DNA of 64,000 nt from an uncultured Bacteroidales bacterium (GTDB lineage Bacteria > Bacteroidota > Bacteroidia > Bacteroidales > Paludibacteraceae). The DNA lies in contig CAMKDV010000010.1 in the NCBI GenBank assembly GCA_946411385.1, forward strand, positions 62,001-126,000, read 5' to 3'. Positions 17,645 to 25,899 of this stretch are shown here, in pieces. The position numbers were made by a program, and so were the translations under genes. How positions within the stretch are numbered: position 1 is the first letter of the stretch; each line of letters begins with the position of its first letter. Under the pieces are notes generated by a model. The model saw nothing but the letters and a program-made list of their open reading frames with translations, made no database searches and was not told the DNA's origin.

Positions 17645-18481
17645 ATGAAAAAGACTACAGGTTTAGGCAGAGGTCTGGACGCACTGATCGACACCTCGCA
17701 CGTAAATACCGGCAAAGCCAGCCGCATCTCCGAGATTCCCTTGGATGATATCATAGCCAACCCCAACCAGCCTCGTCGCACCTTTGATGAAGAGGCGCTG
17801 CAAGAGTTGGCGGACTCCATCCGCGAACATGGCGTGATATCACCTATCACACTCAAGCAGAATGAGGACGGCACATACATGATCATTGCCGGCGAGCGCC
17901 GATTCCGTGCAGCCAAGATGGCAGGACTATACGACATACCTGCCTATGTGCGCACCGCCAAAGATGAACAGGTACTGGAGTGGGCACTGATTGAGAATAT
18001 CCAGCGCGAGAACCTCGATGCCATCGAGATAGCTCTGGCCTACCAACGGCTAATGGACGATTTCCATTTAACGCAGGAACAGATGTCAGAACGCGTAGGC
18101 AAGAAGCGTGCTACGGTAGCCAATTACCTGCGTCTGCTGAAACTGCCTGCCGAGATACAGATGGGTATCAAGCAGCGCAAACTGGACATGGGACATGCCC
18201 GCGCTATCCTGGGCAGCGAATCGCCCGAGCAGCAGCTTTCGCTCTACCGCCGTGTGCTGGCAGAAGGACTGAGTGTGCGCAACGTAGAAGAACTGGTCAA
18301 TGCCGGACAGAATGCGTCCAAGACCCGCGTTCCGCGCAAGAACGCACGCACCTTCTACCCTGCACAGCAGCAATGGCTCGCCGACAGACTGCATCGCATC
18401 GTGAAAGTGAGCGACGGAAAGATTGTCATTCCGTTTGCCGATGAAGACGAACTAAACACTATCATCGAAAGTCTGAGGTAA
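17645..18481 (+). CDS. parB: Chromosome partitioning protein ParB
   Basis: A 278-residue ParB/Spo0J CTPase that loads on parS and spreads. It begins with TGLGRGLDALI, then LDDIIANPNQPRRTFDEEAL and the CTP-binding GERRFRAAKMAG. ENIQRENLDAIEIALAYQRL and the helix-turn-helix (LTQEQMSERVGKKRATVANYLRLLKLP) follow, and finally a short C-terminal dimerisation region. It lies between parA and a DUF5683 gene, an order often seen in Bacteroidota. Confidence 0.96.
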   Translation: MKKTTGLGRGLDALIDTSHVNTGKASRISEIPLDDIIANPNQPRRTFDEEALQELADSIREHGVISPITLKQNEDGTYMIIAGERRFRAAKMAGLYDIPAYVRTAKDEQVLEWALIENIQRENLDAIEIALAYQRLMDDFHLTQEQMSERVGKKRATVANYLRLLKLPAEIQMGIKQRKLDMGHARAILGSESPEQQLSLYRRVLAEGLSVRNVEELVNAGQNASKTRVPRKNARTFYPAQQQWLADRLHRIVKVSDGKIVIPFADEDELNTIIESLR

Positions 18482-18483
18482 TC

Positions 18484-19155
18484 GTGCGTGCGCGTGCGTA
18501 CATATTATTTATATTTGTAGTTTGCCTGCCGCAACTTTTACGCGCACAGGAGAATGACCCGCTGGTGTTCAAACAAGACTCCGTGCAACTAGTAGATGCC
18601 TCGACGCTACCCACCGACACGCTGCCACACGTTGATTGGCGTCCTGATCCGTTGCGCGCTGTATGGCTCGGAGCAATATGCCCGGGATTGGGACAGATAT
18701 ACAACCGCTCGTACTGGAAACTGCCTATCGTTTACGGCGCACTGATGGGTTGCGGCTATGCCATCATGACCAACCAGCGCTCGTACAGCGAATACAAGCA
18801 GGCGTACGTCGACATCTACACCGACATTCAAAATGGCACTGTGGATGAGACGGATATGACGCGCACCTACAATGCCATTCTGCCTAACGGCTATACCATC
18901 AGCCGAATGGGCGGAGCAGAGTCGTACAAGAGCAAACTGCAAGGATGGCAGAACAACTACAGGCGATACAGGGATATATCCATCGTAGCTACCGTAGCCG
19001 TATTTGCACTAACGCTGGTAGACGCGTATGTGGATGCGCAACTGTTTGATTTTGACATCAGTCCTGACCTATCTATGCAAGTGGAGCCCGACTTATTCAT
19101 CGACCCGAAGAGTAATCGTGCGGGCGGTGAGGTACATTTAGCAATCAAATTTTGA
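18484..19155 (+). CDS. DUF5683 membrane protein
   Basis: A 223-residue protein of unknown function starting with GTG, 2 bp after parB. It has a signal peptide or signal anchor (residues 1-21), and the family signature DPLRAVWLGAICPGLGQIYNRSYWKLPIVYGALMG split over two adjacent hydrophobic helices. A tyrosine-rich middle (RSYSEYKQAYVDIYTDI) and a further membrane helix (ISIVATVAVFALTLVDAYVDA) follow. The link to parAB and a transglycosylase gene suggests a cell-envelope or division role, but nothing in the sequence shows the activity. Confidence 0.75.
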   Translation: MRARAYILFIFVVCLPQLLRAQENDPLVFKQDSVQLVDASTLPTDTLPHVDWRPDPLRAVWLGAICPGLGQIYNRSYWKLPIVYGALMGCGYAIMTNQRSYSEYKQAYVDIYTDIQNGTVDETDMTRTYNAILPNGYTISRMGGAESYKSKLQGWQNNYRRYRDISIVATVAVFALTLVDAYVDAQLFDFDISPDLSMQVEPDLFIDPKSNRAGGEVHLAIKF

Positions 19156-20411
19156 TGAAACGAATACTATACATATTATTACTGACACTCCTTTTCCCCT
19201 ACCTAAAGGCAGAGGACAGCATACCGGCATTGACGGATAGCATCGTCTTATCCGTCGACTCGGATACAGGTGCGTTGGACTCGATAGAGATACGATTGTT
19301 CGAGTGGTATTTTGCTTCACTGGACACGACACCATGTACCACTATTCTCGACACGACTGCCTTACCCGACAGCACCTACAAGAACCGTCTGCAGGCGTTG
19401 CCGTGCATCATCGAGCTGCCGTACAACCCGATAGCCAAACGCTACATTCAGCGGTACATCCGGCACAGCCCGCGCCATACAGCGCGTATTATGCGCGATG
19501 CCGAACATTTTTTCCCAATCTTTGAGGAAGCGTTGTACCGCCATGATTTGCCGTTCGAGCTGCGCTACGTACCGGTTATCGAGTCGGCATTGCGTCCGAC
19601 AGCCCGTTCGAGGGCAGGAGCGGCTGGATTATGGCAGTTTATGCCATCGACCGCCAAGAAATACGGGTTGGAGGTGAACTCGCTTGTGGATGAACGAATG
19701 GATGTGTACAAGTCGACCGAGGCAGCGTGCAGATTCCTGCAAGCACTATACAACATCTTCGGCGACTGGAATCTGGCCATCGCAGCCTACAACTGCGGTC
19801 CGGGTAATGTGAACAAAGCTATCCACTATGCAGGTGGCAAACGCGACTTCTGGAGCATCTATCCTTACCTGCCCCACGAGACGAGAATGTACGTGCCGCT
19901 TTTTATTGCATCGAACTATGTGTTCGGCTATGCGGCAGAACATGGTATCTGTCCCGATACTATCCGTCCCAACAGAATGCTGACCGATACTATCGTCATC
20001 AGCGACAGGATGCACCTCAAGCAAGTGGCAGAAGTCCTGGATATACCCATTGACGACCTAAGATATCTGAATCCGCAGTACACGCGTGACATCCTGCCCG
20101 GAGGCAAGCCCTACAGCCTATGCCTGCCCTTGGAGCACACCGCTTCGTTCATCACGCAGCAAGATACGATTCTTGCCTACCAAGCCAAGCAACTGATCTA
20201 CGACAGACGCAGCGAGATTGACATGGCGCAGAAGATGAGTGTGGCGGGAGGATTCACGATGAACGGACATACTTACTACAAGATCAAACAGGGCGACACG
20301 CTGGGAAGCATAGCCAAGAAGTTCCATGTGACAGTAAGCCAACTGCAAAAGTGGAACGGACTGACGTCGACCAATATCTACGCAGGCAAGAACCTACGCG
20401 TAAGCCCATGA
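19155..20411 (+). CDS. Membrane-bound lytic transglycosylase, MltD type, with LysM
   Basis: A 418-residue murein hydrolase cutting glycan strands with 1,6-anhydro ends. The ATG at 19155 overlaps the preceding stop by one base (TGATG) and precedes a signal peptide (KRILYILLLTLLFPYLKA). The SLT goose-lysozyme fold carries LRYVPVIESALRPTARSRAG with the catalytic Glu, GLWQFMPSTAKKYGL, and AIAAYNCGPGNVNKAI. After PYLPHETRMYVPLFIA comes a LysM domain at the C-terminus (YYKIKQGDTLGSIAKKFHV). A LysM-like remnant may lie in between (LKQVAEVLDIPIDDLRYLNP). Confidence 0.9.
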   Translation: MKRILYILLLTLLFPYLKAEDSIPALTDSIVLSVDSDTGALDSIEIRLFEWYFASLDTTPCTTILDTTALPDSTYKNRLQALPCIIELPYNPIAKRYIQRYIRHSPRHTARIMRDAEHFFPIFEEALYRHDLPFELRYVPVIESALRPTARSRAGAAGLWQFMPSTAKKYGLEVNSLVDERMDVYKSTEAACRFLQALYNIFGDWNLAIAAYNCGPGNVNKAIHYAGGKRDFWSIYPYLPHETRMYVPLFIASNYVFGYAAEHGICPDTIRPNRMLTDTIVISDRMHLKQVAEVLDIPIDDLRYLNPQYTRDILPGGKPYSLCLPLEHTASFITQQDTILAYQAKQLIYDRRSEIDMAQKMSVAGGFTMNGHTYYKIKQGDTLGSIAKKFHVTVSQLQKWNGLTSTNIYAGKNLRVSP

Positions 20412-20420
20412 GGGGTAATA

Positions 20421-20448
20421 GTTGAGAGTTTAGAGTTTAGAGTTTAGA
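20421..20448. repeat. Four 7-bp tandem repeats before the merR start
   Basis: GTTGAGA followed by three perfect GTTTAGA units, in register up to GAG-ATG of the merR gene at 20452. The unit is almost the same as at 15771-15798, about 4.6 kb away. Confidence 0.85.
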
Positions 20449-20451
20449 GAG

Positions 20452-20772
20452 ATGGCAGAACGAATTTATTTTTCGATGCGTGAGACTATCGAGGCCACGG
20501 GTATCGAGGCAGCTACGCTGCGGTATTGGGAGAAGCAGTTTACCCAACTCGACCCGCGTAAGGACGGTCACGGCAACCGCTATTATACTGCTGAAGACAT
20601 AGCCCTGATCCGCCGTATTCGTTTCATCCGCGATGAGATGAAAATCACCCGCATCGAAGCTATCCGCAACGAGCTTGCTACCGCTGATCGGCAGTCGGAT
20701 GTGCGCAGCATGGCGTTTGAGCACCTGACCCGCGTTCGCCGCAAACTGCAAGCCCTGGAGCAAATGTTATAA
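20452..20772 (+). CDS. MerR-family transcriptional regulator
   Basis: A 106-residue regulator consisting of a MerR DNA-binding head (IYFSMRETIEATGIEAATLR with YWEKQF, then GNRYYTAEDIALIRRIRFI) and a short coiled-coil tail (TRVRRKLQALEQML). There is no effector domain and no Cys metal site, so the signal is unknown. It lies between mltD and rlmI; in many Bacteroidota the gene after this transglycosylase is a RelA/SpoT homologue, which is not found here. Confidence 0.85.
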   Translation: MAERIYFSMRETIEATGIEAATLRYWEKQFTQLDPRKDGHGNRYYTAEDIALIRRIRFIRDEMKITRIEAIRNELATADRQSDVRSMAFEHLTRVRRKLQALEQML

Positions 20773-20784
20773 TCTGTATTCGCT

Positions 20785-21996
20785 ATGACAACCATCATTC
20801 TGAAGCCACATAAGGAAGAGTCCGTCCTTCGTTTTCACCCGTGGGTCTTTTCCGGCGCAATAGCACGCATCGTACTGGACGCCTCACATGCAGCATCCGC
20901 TCCCGAGGAAGGCGAGTGGGTACGCGTAGAGAGTGCGGCGCACGAGGTGCTGGGCATCGGGCATTGGCAGGTAGGCTCTATAGCCGTTCGACTGATAACT
21001 TTCGGAACGGATAAAATCCCCGACGGATTTTGGCAGGAGCGTATACAAGCCGCTTATACGATGCGTGAACGGTTGGGATTGATACGAAAGGACAACACCA
21101 TCTATCGCCTTGTTCACGGCGAGGGAGATATGTTGCCCGGACTGGTGATAGACGTATATGGGCGTACGGCTGTGATGCAGGCGCACTCGGTAGGTATGCA
21201 CCGATGCAGACAGGAGATAGCCGACGCCGTAGTACAGGCTGTGCCGGAAGTGGAGGCAGTATACTACAAATCCGACGACACCTTACCGCACAAAGCCGAT
21301 ATACGCGAGCCTAAGACAGGTTACCTGATCGGTGAGGCAACAGAGGGAGAATATTGGGCAAAAGAGAACGGACTGGAAGTGCGCATCGACTGGCTGACGG
21401 GACAAAAGACGGGGTTCTTTATCGACCAGCGTGAGAACCGCGCCCTGGTAGAGCGTTATGCAACAGGCAAAGATGTGCTGAACATGTTCTGCTACACAGG
21501 CGGCTTCTCGCTATACGCATTGCGCGGTGGAGCAAGGGCTGTTCACTCGGTGGATGTGAGCCAGAAAGCCATCGACCTGGTGAACGCCAATGTGGCGCGT
21601 AACTTCCCGGAAGCCCAGAACCATCAGGCAGCCACCGCCGACGCTTTCGATTACCTAAGTACCCAAAGAGAGCAAGGCAAGCAGTTTGACTTGATTATTC
21701 TGGACCCTCCGGCATTCGCCAAGCACCGTGACGCTATCAAAAACGCCCTGAGGGGATACCAGCGCATCAACGCCAAAGCGATTGAGATGATTCGACCGGG
21801 AGGAGTGCTTTTTACATTCAGTTGTTCGCAAGCTGTGGACAAAGAGATGTTCCGTCTGGCAGTGTTCAGCGCGGCAGCTCAAACGAGAAGAAAAGTACGC
21901 ATTCTACATCAGCTTCATCAGCCCCAAGATCACCCTATCAACATCTATCATCCGGAAGGAGAATACCTGAAAGGGCTCGTTTTATATGTCGAATAA
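20785..21996 (+). CDS. rlmI: Class I SAM-dependent 23S rRNA cytosine methyltransferase, RlmI-like
   Basis: A 403-residue RNA m5C methyltransferase. It has an N-terminal PUA domain (LRFHPWVFSGAIARI to VRLITFG), a middle domain (RLVHGEGDMLPGLVIDVYG), and a Rossmann methyltransferase with NMFCYTGGFSLYALRGGA (SAM site), DLIILDPPAFAKH (motif IV) and TFSCSQAV, whose Cys is the expected nucleophile. IDQRENRALV precedes the SAM site as in RlmI. The general class is sure; the target base (C1962 in E. coli) is inferred. Confidence 0.88.
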   Translation: MTTIILKPHKEESVLRFHPWVFSGAIARIVLDASHAASAPEEGEWVRVESAAHEVLGIGHWQVGSIAVRLITFGTDKIPDGFWQERIQAAYTMRERLGLIRKDNTIYRLVHGEGDMLPGLVIDVYGRTAVMQAHSVGMHRCRQEIADAVVQAVPEVEAVYYKSDDTLPHKADIREPKTGYLIGEATEGEYWAKENGLEVRIDWLTGQKTGFFIDQRENRALVERYATGKDVLNMFCYTGGFSLYALRGGARAVHSVDVSQKAIDLVNANVARNFPEAQNHQAATADAFDYLSTQREQGKQFDLIILDPPAFAKHRDAIKNALRGYQRINAKAIEMIRPGGVLFTFSCSQAVDKEMFRLAVFSAAAQTRRKVRILHQLHQPQDHPINIYHPEGEYLKGLVLYVE

Positions 21997-22079
21997 GCGG
22001 GTAAAAATGGTCAAAAAAACGCGATTTTGATGAAAAATGACAAAAAAATGACGATTTTTGCATTTTTCTTGCAAAAAAA

Positions 22080-22111
22080 TTTGCATATATCAAATAAAAG
22101 TATTATCTTTG
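22080..22111 (+). promoter_or_regulatory. Promoter in the rlmI-greA gap
   Basis: TTTG (22080-22083) and TATCTTTG (22104-22111), 20 nt apart, form a strong match to the Bacteroidota consensus. Transcription should start near 22118, far upstream of greA (22503), giving a leader of about 385 nt that holds a terminator-like hairpin. Confidence 0.75.
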
Positions 22112-22155
22112 CACTCGAAAACAAATAAAATTTTCATAGTTAAGGTTTAGGTTTA

Positions 22156-22194
22156 ATGGCAACAGGAGGCTGGGAAGTTTCCTGTTGTTTTTAA
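22156..22194 (+). promoter_or_regulatory. Terminator-like hairpin inside a 12-codon leader frame
   Basis: CAACAGGA (22160-22167) and TCCTGTTG (22180-22187) form a perfect 8-bp stem with a 12-nt loop, followed by five T (22188-22192), the form of an intrinsic terminator. It lies about 40 nt after the predicted start at 22118 and inside a short frame ATG-GCA-ACA...TTT-TAA (22156-22194, coding MATGGWEVSCCF). Either it attenuates greA transcription or it ends a very short RNA. No terminator/antiterminator alternative fold was established. Confidence 0.55.
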
Positions 22195-22234
22195 AAAACC
22201 ATAAAAAAGCCTTCGCTGTGAATGTTTTTTTGTT

Positions 22235-22423
22235 ATGTTTATTTTGGACGATGCAAGGATTTGCGTCGCCTTTGTATTGCGGATTGGTATGGAAAAAATG
22301 CAACAACAAGGAAGGAGAAAAAACGCAGAGCCGGAGGTGGAGAACCTTCTGCCTGATCTGACCGACCCAGATGAATTGCGCAAGGCAATCATCGCAGCAG
22401 AATTGTTGAACCGGAAGTACTAA
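22235..22423 (+). CDS. Small hypothetical frame, possible transposase remnant
   Basis: An open frame of 62 codons, or 44 from the inner ATG at 22289. The C-terminal part (LPDLTDPDELRKAIIAAELL) resembles the amphipathic helix of IS3-type OrfA proteins of Bacteroidota, but it stops at once and no inverted repeats or OrfB were seen. The stop lies in the first copy of a 20-bp direct repeat, so the frame may be the eroded end of a longer one. It may also be plain noncoding leader of greA. No function is proposed. Confidence 0.25.
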   Translation: MFILDDARICVAFVLRIGMEKMQQQGRRKNAEPEVENLLPDLTDPDELRKAIIAAELLNRKY

Positions 22424-22475
22424 AAGCAACAAAAAACCGGAAGTACTAAGAGCAACGGGAAGTACTACCGGCAAC
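22411..22475. repeat. Three degenerate 20-bp direct repeats before greA
   Basis: CCGGAAGTACTAAAAGCAAC (22411-22430), CCGGAAGTACTAAGAGCAAC (22437-22456) and a third diverged copy (GGGAAGTACTACCGGCAAC, 22457-22475). They lie between the predicted promoter and the greA start, so they are part of its leader. The inner AGTACT is palindromic. Confidence 0.75.
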
Positions 22476-22502
22476 GGAAAAGAGAAAAATAACAAACAAC
22501 AT

Positions 22503-22973
22503 ATGGCAACAACGTATTTGACTGCAGAAGGACTGCAGAAACTGAAAGATGAGCTCTCGTTTCTGGAGAGCGTAGAGCGCCCGCGTGTGATCGCTGCGAT
22601 AGCGGAAGCACGTGACAAGGGCGATTTGAGTGAGAACGCGGAGTACGATGCCGCAAAGGAGGAGCAAGGACACCTTGAGACTCGCATCGCCATTCTGAAA
22701 AGCAAGATTGTGGATGCAAGGATTATTGACGAGTCATCGGTAAACACTGACGAGGTACAGATCCTCACGCGCGTACGTGTCCGTAATAAAAAGAACGGTG
22801 CGGAGAAAGTGTACCAGATTGTGACCGAAGGCGAAGCCAATATCGCTGAGGGCAAGATTGCATCTACCACACCGATCGCCAAAGGTCTGCTGGGCAAGAA
22901 AGTGGGCGACATAGCTCAGGTAAGCGTACCGGCAGGCACACTGGAGTTTGAGATAATGGAGATATCACTCTAA
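22503..22973 (+). CDS. greA: Transcript cleavage factor GreA
   Basis: A 156-residue factor that makes stalled RNA polymerase cut the backtracked 3' end. The N-terminal coiled coil (LTAEGLQKLKDELSFLESV) carries the tip acidic motif GDLSENAEYDAAKEEQ. The C-terminal FKBP-like domain has TTPIAKGLLGKKVGD. Length is typical. A HIT gene follows at 43 bp. Its leader is unusually long, with a hairpin and repeats (22156-22475). Confidence 0.97.
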   Translation: MATTYLTAEGLQKLKDELSFLESVERPRVIAAIAEARDKGDLSENAEYDAAKEEQGHLETRIAILKSKIVDARIIDESSVNTDEVQILTRVRVRNKKNGAEKVYQIVTEGEANIAEGKIASTTPIAKGLLGKKVGDIAQVSVPAGTLEFEIMEISL

Positions 22974-23015
22974 CAACAGCCAAGTTTGGCTGCTACAGAA
23001 CAAGCGACAACAACT

Positions 23016-23423
23016 ATGACACTCTTTACTAAAATCATCAAAGGAGACATCCCGAGCTACAAGGTAGCAGAGAACGAGCATTGCTACGCATTTCTTGACA
23101 TCAATCCGCTGGTGAAAGGTCACACGCTGGTTGTACCCAAACTGCGCGAACCCGAGGAGGATTATATCTTCGATCTGGATGATGAAGATCTGTCGAACCT
23201 TATGCTGTTCGCCAAGAAAGTGGCCGACGGCATCAAGCAGGCTACGGGTTGCAAGCGCGTAGGCGTGGCTGTGATGGGAATGGAAGTAAACCATGTGCAT
23301 GTTCATCTGATTCCGATGAACAAGGAGAAAGATATGCTGTTCACCAATCCCAAACTGCAACTATCGGCAGCAGAGATGGCCACGATAGCCAACTCCATCG
23401 CACAAGCTATAGATCCGGTATAA
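23016..23423 (+). CDS. HIT-family nucleotide hydrolase
   Basis: A 135-residue histidine-triad protein, probably a purine nucleoside phosphoramidase or dinucleotide hydrolase. It has IIKGDIPSYKVAENEHCYAF, LVKGHTLVVPK and the catalytic triad HVHVHLIP near residue 100. The ATG at 23016 is preferred over a TTG 30 bp upstream because the domain begins there. It sits between greA and the rod-shape genes. Confidence 0.92.
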   Translation: MTLFTKIIKGDIPSYKVAENEHCYAFLDINPLVKGHTLVVPKLREPEEDYIFDLDDEDLSNLMLFAKKVADGIKQATGCKRVGVAVMGMEVNHVHVHLIPMNKEKDMLFTNPKLQLSAAEMATIANSIAQAIDPV

Positions 23424-23457
23424 AATATATTGATTCAGTATAAAATATATTAAGCAT
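23418..23457. repeat. Two 20-bp direct repeats before mreB
   Basis: GTATAAAATATATTGATTCA (23418-23437) is followed by a copy with a changed end (23438-23457). The first overlaps the HIT stop codon. The run is very AT-rich and ends 8 bp before the mreB ATG; it might include promoter elements, but no TAnnTTTG box is present. Confidence 0.75.
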
Positions 23458-23464
23458 TAAGAAT

Positions 23465-24484
23465 ATGGGCTTATTCTCATTTACTCAAGAAATCGCCATT
23501 GACCTCGGCACGGCTAACACGCTGATCATGTACGAGGATCAGATTGTGGTAAACGAACCGAGCGTAGTAGCCATCAACGTGGCTGACAACAAATGTCTGG
23601 CCGTGGGCAGGAAAGCACAGCAGATGATTGGCCGAGGCAGTCAGCAGATTCGCACCGTGCGTCCGTTGAAGGAAGGCGTTATAGCCGACTTCCAGGCCTG
23701 TGAGATGATGATTCGCGGGCTGATCAAGATGATTCCACGCAAGAACTATCTGTTCACTCCGTCCATTAGGATGGTGGTAGGTATTCCTTCGGGTTGTACC
23801 GAAGTGGAGATTCGTGCCGTGCGCGACAGTTGCGAACATGCCGGCGGACGCGACATCTTCATGTTGTACGAGCCAATGGCCGCAGCCATCGGTATAGGCG
23901 TGGACGTGGAAGCACCTAAAGGCTGCATGATCGTAGATATTGGCGGCGGTACGACCGAGATTGCCGTTATTTCGCTTGGCGGTATTGTGGCCAACAAGTC
24001 GATCAAGACTGCCGGCGATGATTTCAACCGCGACATCATCGACTTCATGAGCCGGATGCACAATATGCGTATCGACGAGCCGACGGCAGAACGGATCAAG
24101 ATTGCCGTAGGTGCTGCGCTGCCCGAGCTGGAAGATGCTCCGGAGGATTATATGGTGACCGGCCCTAACAAGGTAACCGCTCTGCCGATGAAGGTGAGTG
24201 TATCGTATCAGGAGATTGCCCACTGTCTGGAGAAATCCGTAGCACGCATTGAGCAAGCCGTACTGGCAGCTCTGGAAGCAACGCCGTCGGAGCTATATTC
24301 GGACATCGTGGAAAGCGGCATATATCTTGCCGGCGGCGGTGCACAACTGCACGGACTTGCCAAGCGTCTGGAGGACAAGATCACCATTCCGTTCAAGGTG
24401 GCAGAAGCTCCGCTGCTGTCGGTAGCACGCGGTGCGGGTATTGCCCTAAAGAACTACGACAAGTTCGGATTCCTGATCCGCTAA
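23465..24484 (+). CDS. mreB: Rod shape-determining actin MreB
   Basis: A 339-residue actin-like ATPase that orients the lateral wall synthesis complex at the inner membrane. It has phosphate loop IDLGTANTLIMYEDQI, VVGIPSGCTEVE, IVDIGGGTTEIAVISLGG and the adenosine motif YLAGGGAQLHGLAK. The N-terminal GLFSFTQEI replaces the amphipathic helix. It opens the mreBCD-pbp2-rodA cluster, all in one direction with gaps of at most 48 bp. Confidence 0.97.
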   Translation: MGLFSFTQEIAIDLGTANTLIMYEDQIVVNEPSVVAINVADNKCLAVGRKAQQMIGRGSQQIRTVRPLKEGVIADFQACEMMIRGLIKMIPRKNYLFTPSIRMVVGIPSGCTEVEIRAVRDSCEHAGGRDIFMLYEPMAAAIGIGVDVEAPKGCMIVDIGGGTTEIAVISLGGIVANKSIKTAGDDFNRDIIDFMSRMHNMRIDEPTAERIKIAVGAALPELEDAPEDYMVTGPNKVTALPMKVSVSYQEIAHCLEKSVARIEQAVLAALEATPSELYSDIVESGIYLAGGGAQLHGLAKRLEDKITIPFKVAEAPLLSVARGAGIALKNYDKFGFLIR

Positions 24485-24532
24485 GGTGTATCACGCTTGC
24501 TACCTACCAGGCGCCAACCATTAGCCTAATCT

Positions 24533-25357
24533 ATGCGTAACTTGCTGCAACTGATAATACGCTATAGCAACTTCCTGCTCTTCTTGGGGCTGGAGGTTGT
24601 TGCGTTTATCTTTGTAGTACGTGGCAACCGCTACCAATACGCGACGATGCATGGGGCAGCCAATGTGGTAGTAGGCGGCATGCAACAGGCACATAACAGC
24701 ATTGTGTCCTATTTCCGCCTGAAGAGTGACAACGAGTTACTACTGGAGGAGAATGCACGATTGCACGAGCAGATCATGGCGCTGGAGAACAGGCAAGAGG
24801 CAGGCGGGTACTGTCAGGACAGCACAGCCGGTTATATCTTTGCAGACCGCGACTACCAGTATATCCCTGCCCGGGTTATTGCTTACAGCGTGGACCGCCA
24901 CCACAACTATCTCACTCTGAACCGAGGCGTACGCGACGGCGTGACAACTGACATGGGCGTAATAGGCAAGGATGGCATCGTAGGCGTGGTGCAAAGTGTG
25001 AGCAACCGTTTCTGCGTAGTGGCTCCGGTGATTCATGAGGGCATCTACATCTCCTCGATGCTACAAAAGAACGGCTATTTGGCTACATTGCACTGGCATG
25101 CACCCGATGTAAGCCGGGCAGGACTGGAAGATGTGGCACGGCATGTGGATATAACCGATGGCGACACGATTGTGACAAGCGGCATGAGTGCCATTTTCCC
25201 CGCCAATATTCCCGTGGGTGTGGTTGAGCAAGTGAAGATAGGCGAAGGAGATTCGTATTATACTGTGGATGTGGCGCTGGCAACAGATTTTCATAGTCTG
25301 CGAACCGTTCAGATACTGAATTTTGCACACAGAAACGAACTGGACTCAATACAATAA
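24533..25357 (+). CDS. mreC: Rod shape-determining protein MreC
   Basis: A 274-residue bitopic protein with a short cytoplasmic N-terminus, one membrane helix (FLLFLGLEVVAFIFVV, about 14-30), a coiled coil (LLLEENARLHEQIMALENRQ) and the periplasmic beta domains of MreC (ARVIAYSVDRHHNYLTLNRG, VIGKDGIVGVVQSVS, TSGMSAIFPANIPVGVVEQV). It activates PBP2-RodA. mreD starts 3 bp after it. Confidence 0.95.
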   Translation: MRNLLQLIIRYSNFLLFLGLEVVAFIFVVRGNRYQYATMHGAANVVVGGMQQAHNSIVSYFRLKSDNELLLEENARLHEQIMALENRQEAGGYCQDSTAGYIFADRDYQYIPARVIAYSVDRHHNYLTLNRGVRDGVTTDMGVIGKDGIVGVVQSVSNRFCVVAPVIHEGIYISSMLQKNGYLATLHWHAPDVSRAGLEDVARHVDITDGDTIVTSGMSAIFPANIPVGVVEQVKIGEGDSYYTVDVALATDFHSLRTVQILNFAHRNELDSIQ

Positions 25358-25360
25358 AGG

Positions 25361-25861
25361 ATGCAAGACTGGCTTAAATATATAGGATTGACGCTGCTCG
25401 TACTATTCTTGCAGGTAATGCTGGTGGACAACCTCCACCTGTTCGGCGTGTGTCATCCGTATATCTATCTGTGGGTGCTGCTGATGTTGCCTATAGATAT
25501 ACCCCGGTGGCTGCAGATGTTCATCGGCGTGGCGATAGGCGGGATACTTGACCTGTTTGCCCATACGCCCGGCATCCATATGGCTGCATGTGTGCTGGTC
25601 ACCTATCTGCGGCCGCTAATGCTGACAGGTTTTGTACAAGATGCAGAGCGACTGAAAGGCAGCGTGACGATAGAGACCATCGGACCGGACAACTATCTCC
25701 GCCTGCTGGCACTACTGGTAGTGACGCACCACGCTTTGCTGTTCCTGCTGGAAGCATTCACTTTTGCCCACTTCGGCTATACGCTACTGCAAATACTGGT
25801 AAGTAGCGTCAGCACGTTCCTGCTTGTACTGCTGTTCGAATATGTTCGCAAGAGCACATAA
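25361..25861 (+). CDS. mreD: Rod shape-determining protein MreD
   Basis: A 166-residue inner-membrane protein with five or six hydrophobic segments (for example YIGLTLLVLFLQVMLVDNLH, YIYLWVLLMLPIDIPRW, LLQILVSSVSTFLLVLLFEY). Sequence conservation is low, as usual for MreD; position between mreC and pbp2 decides the call. Confidence 0.9.
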   Translation: MQDWLKYIGLTLLVLFLQVMLVDNLHLFGVCHPYIYLWVLLMLPIDIPRWLQMFIGVAIGGILDLFAHTPGIHMAACVLVTYLRPLMLTGFVQDAERLKGSVTIETIGPDNYLRLLALLVVTHHALLFLLEAFTFAHFGYTLLQILVSSVSTFLLVLLFEYVRKST

Positions 25862-25899
25862 CAACGCCTCTGCCGAACTGACGCACTCCTTTTTGCCTT

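Noticed and set aside
16877..18481. Search for parS sites near parAB
   Set aside because: No TGTTTCACGTGAAACA-like palindrome was noticed; absence by eye is weak evidence, so nothing is claimed.
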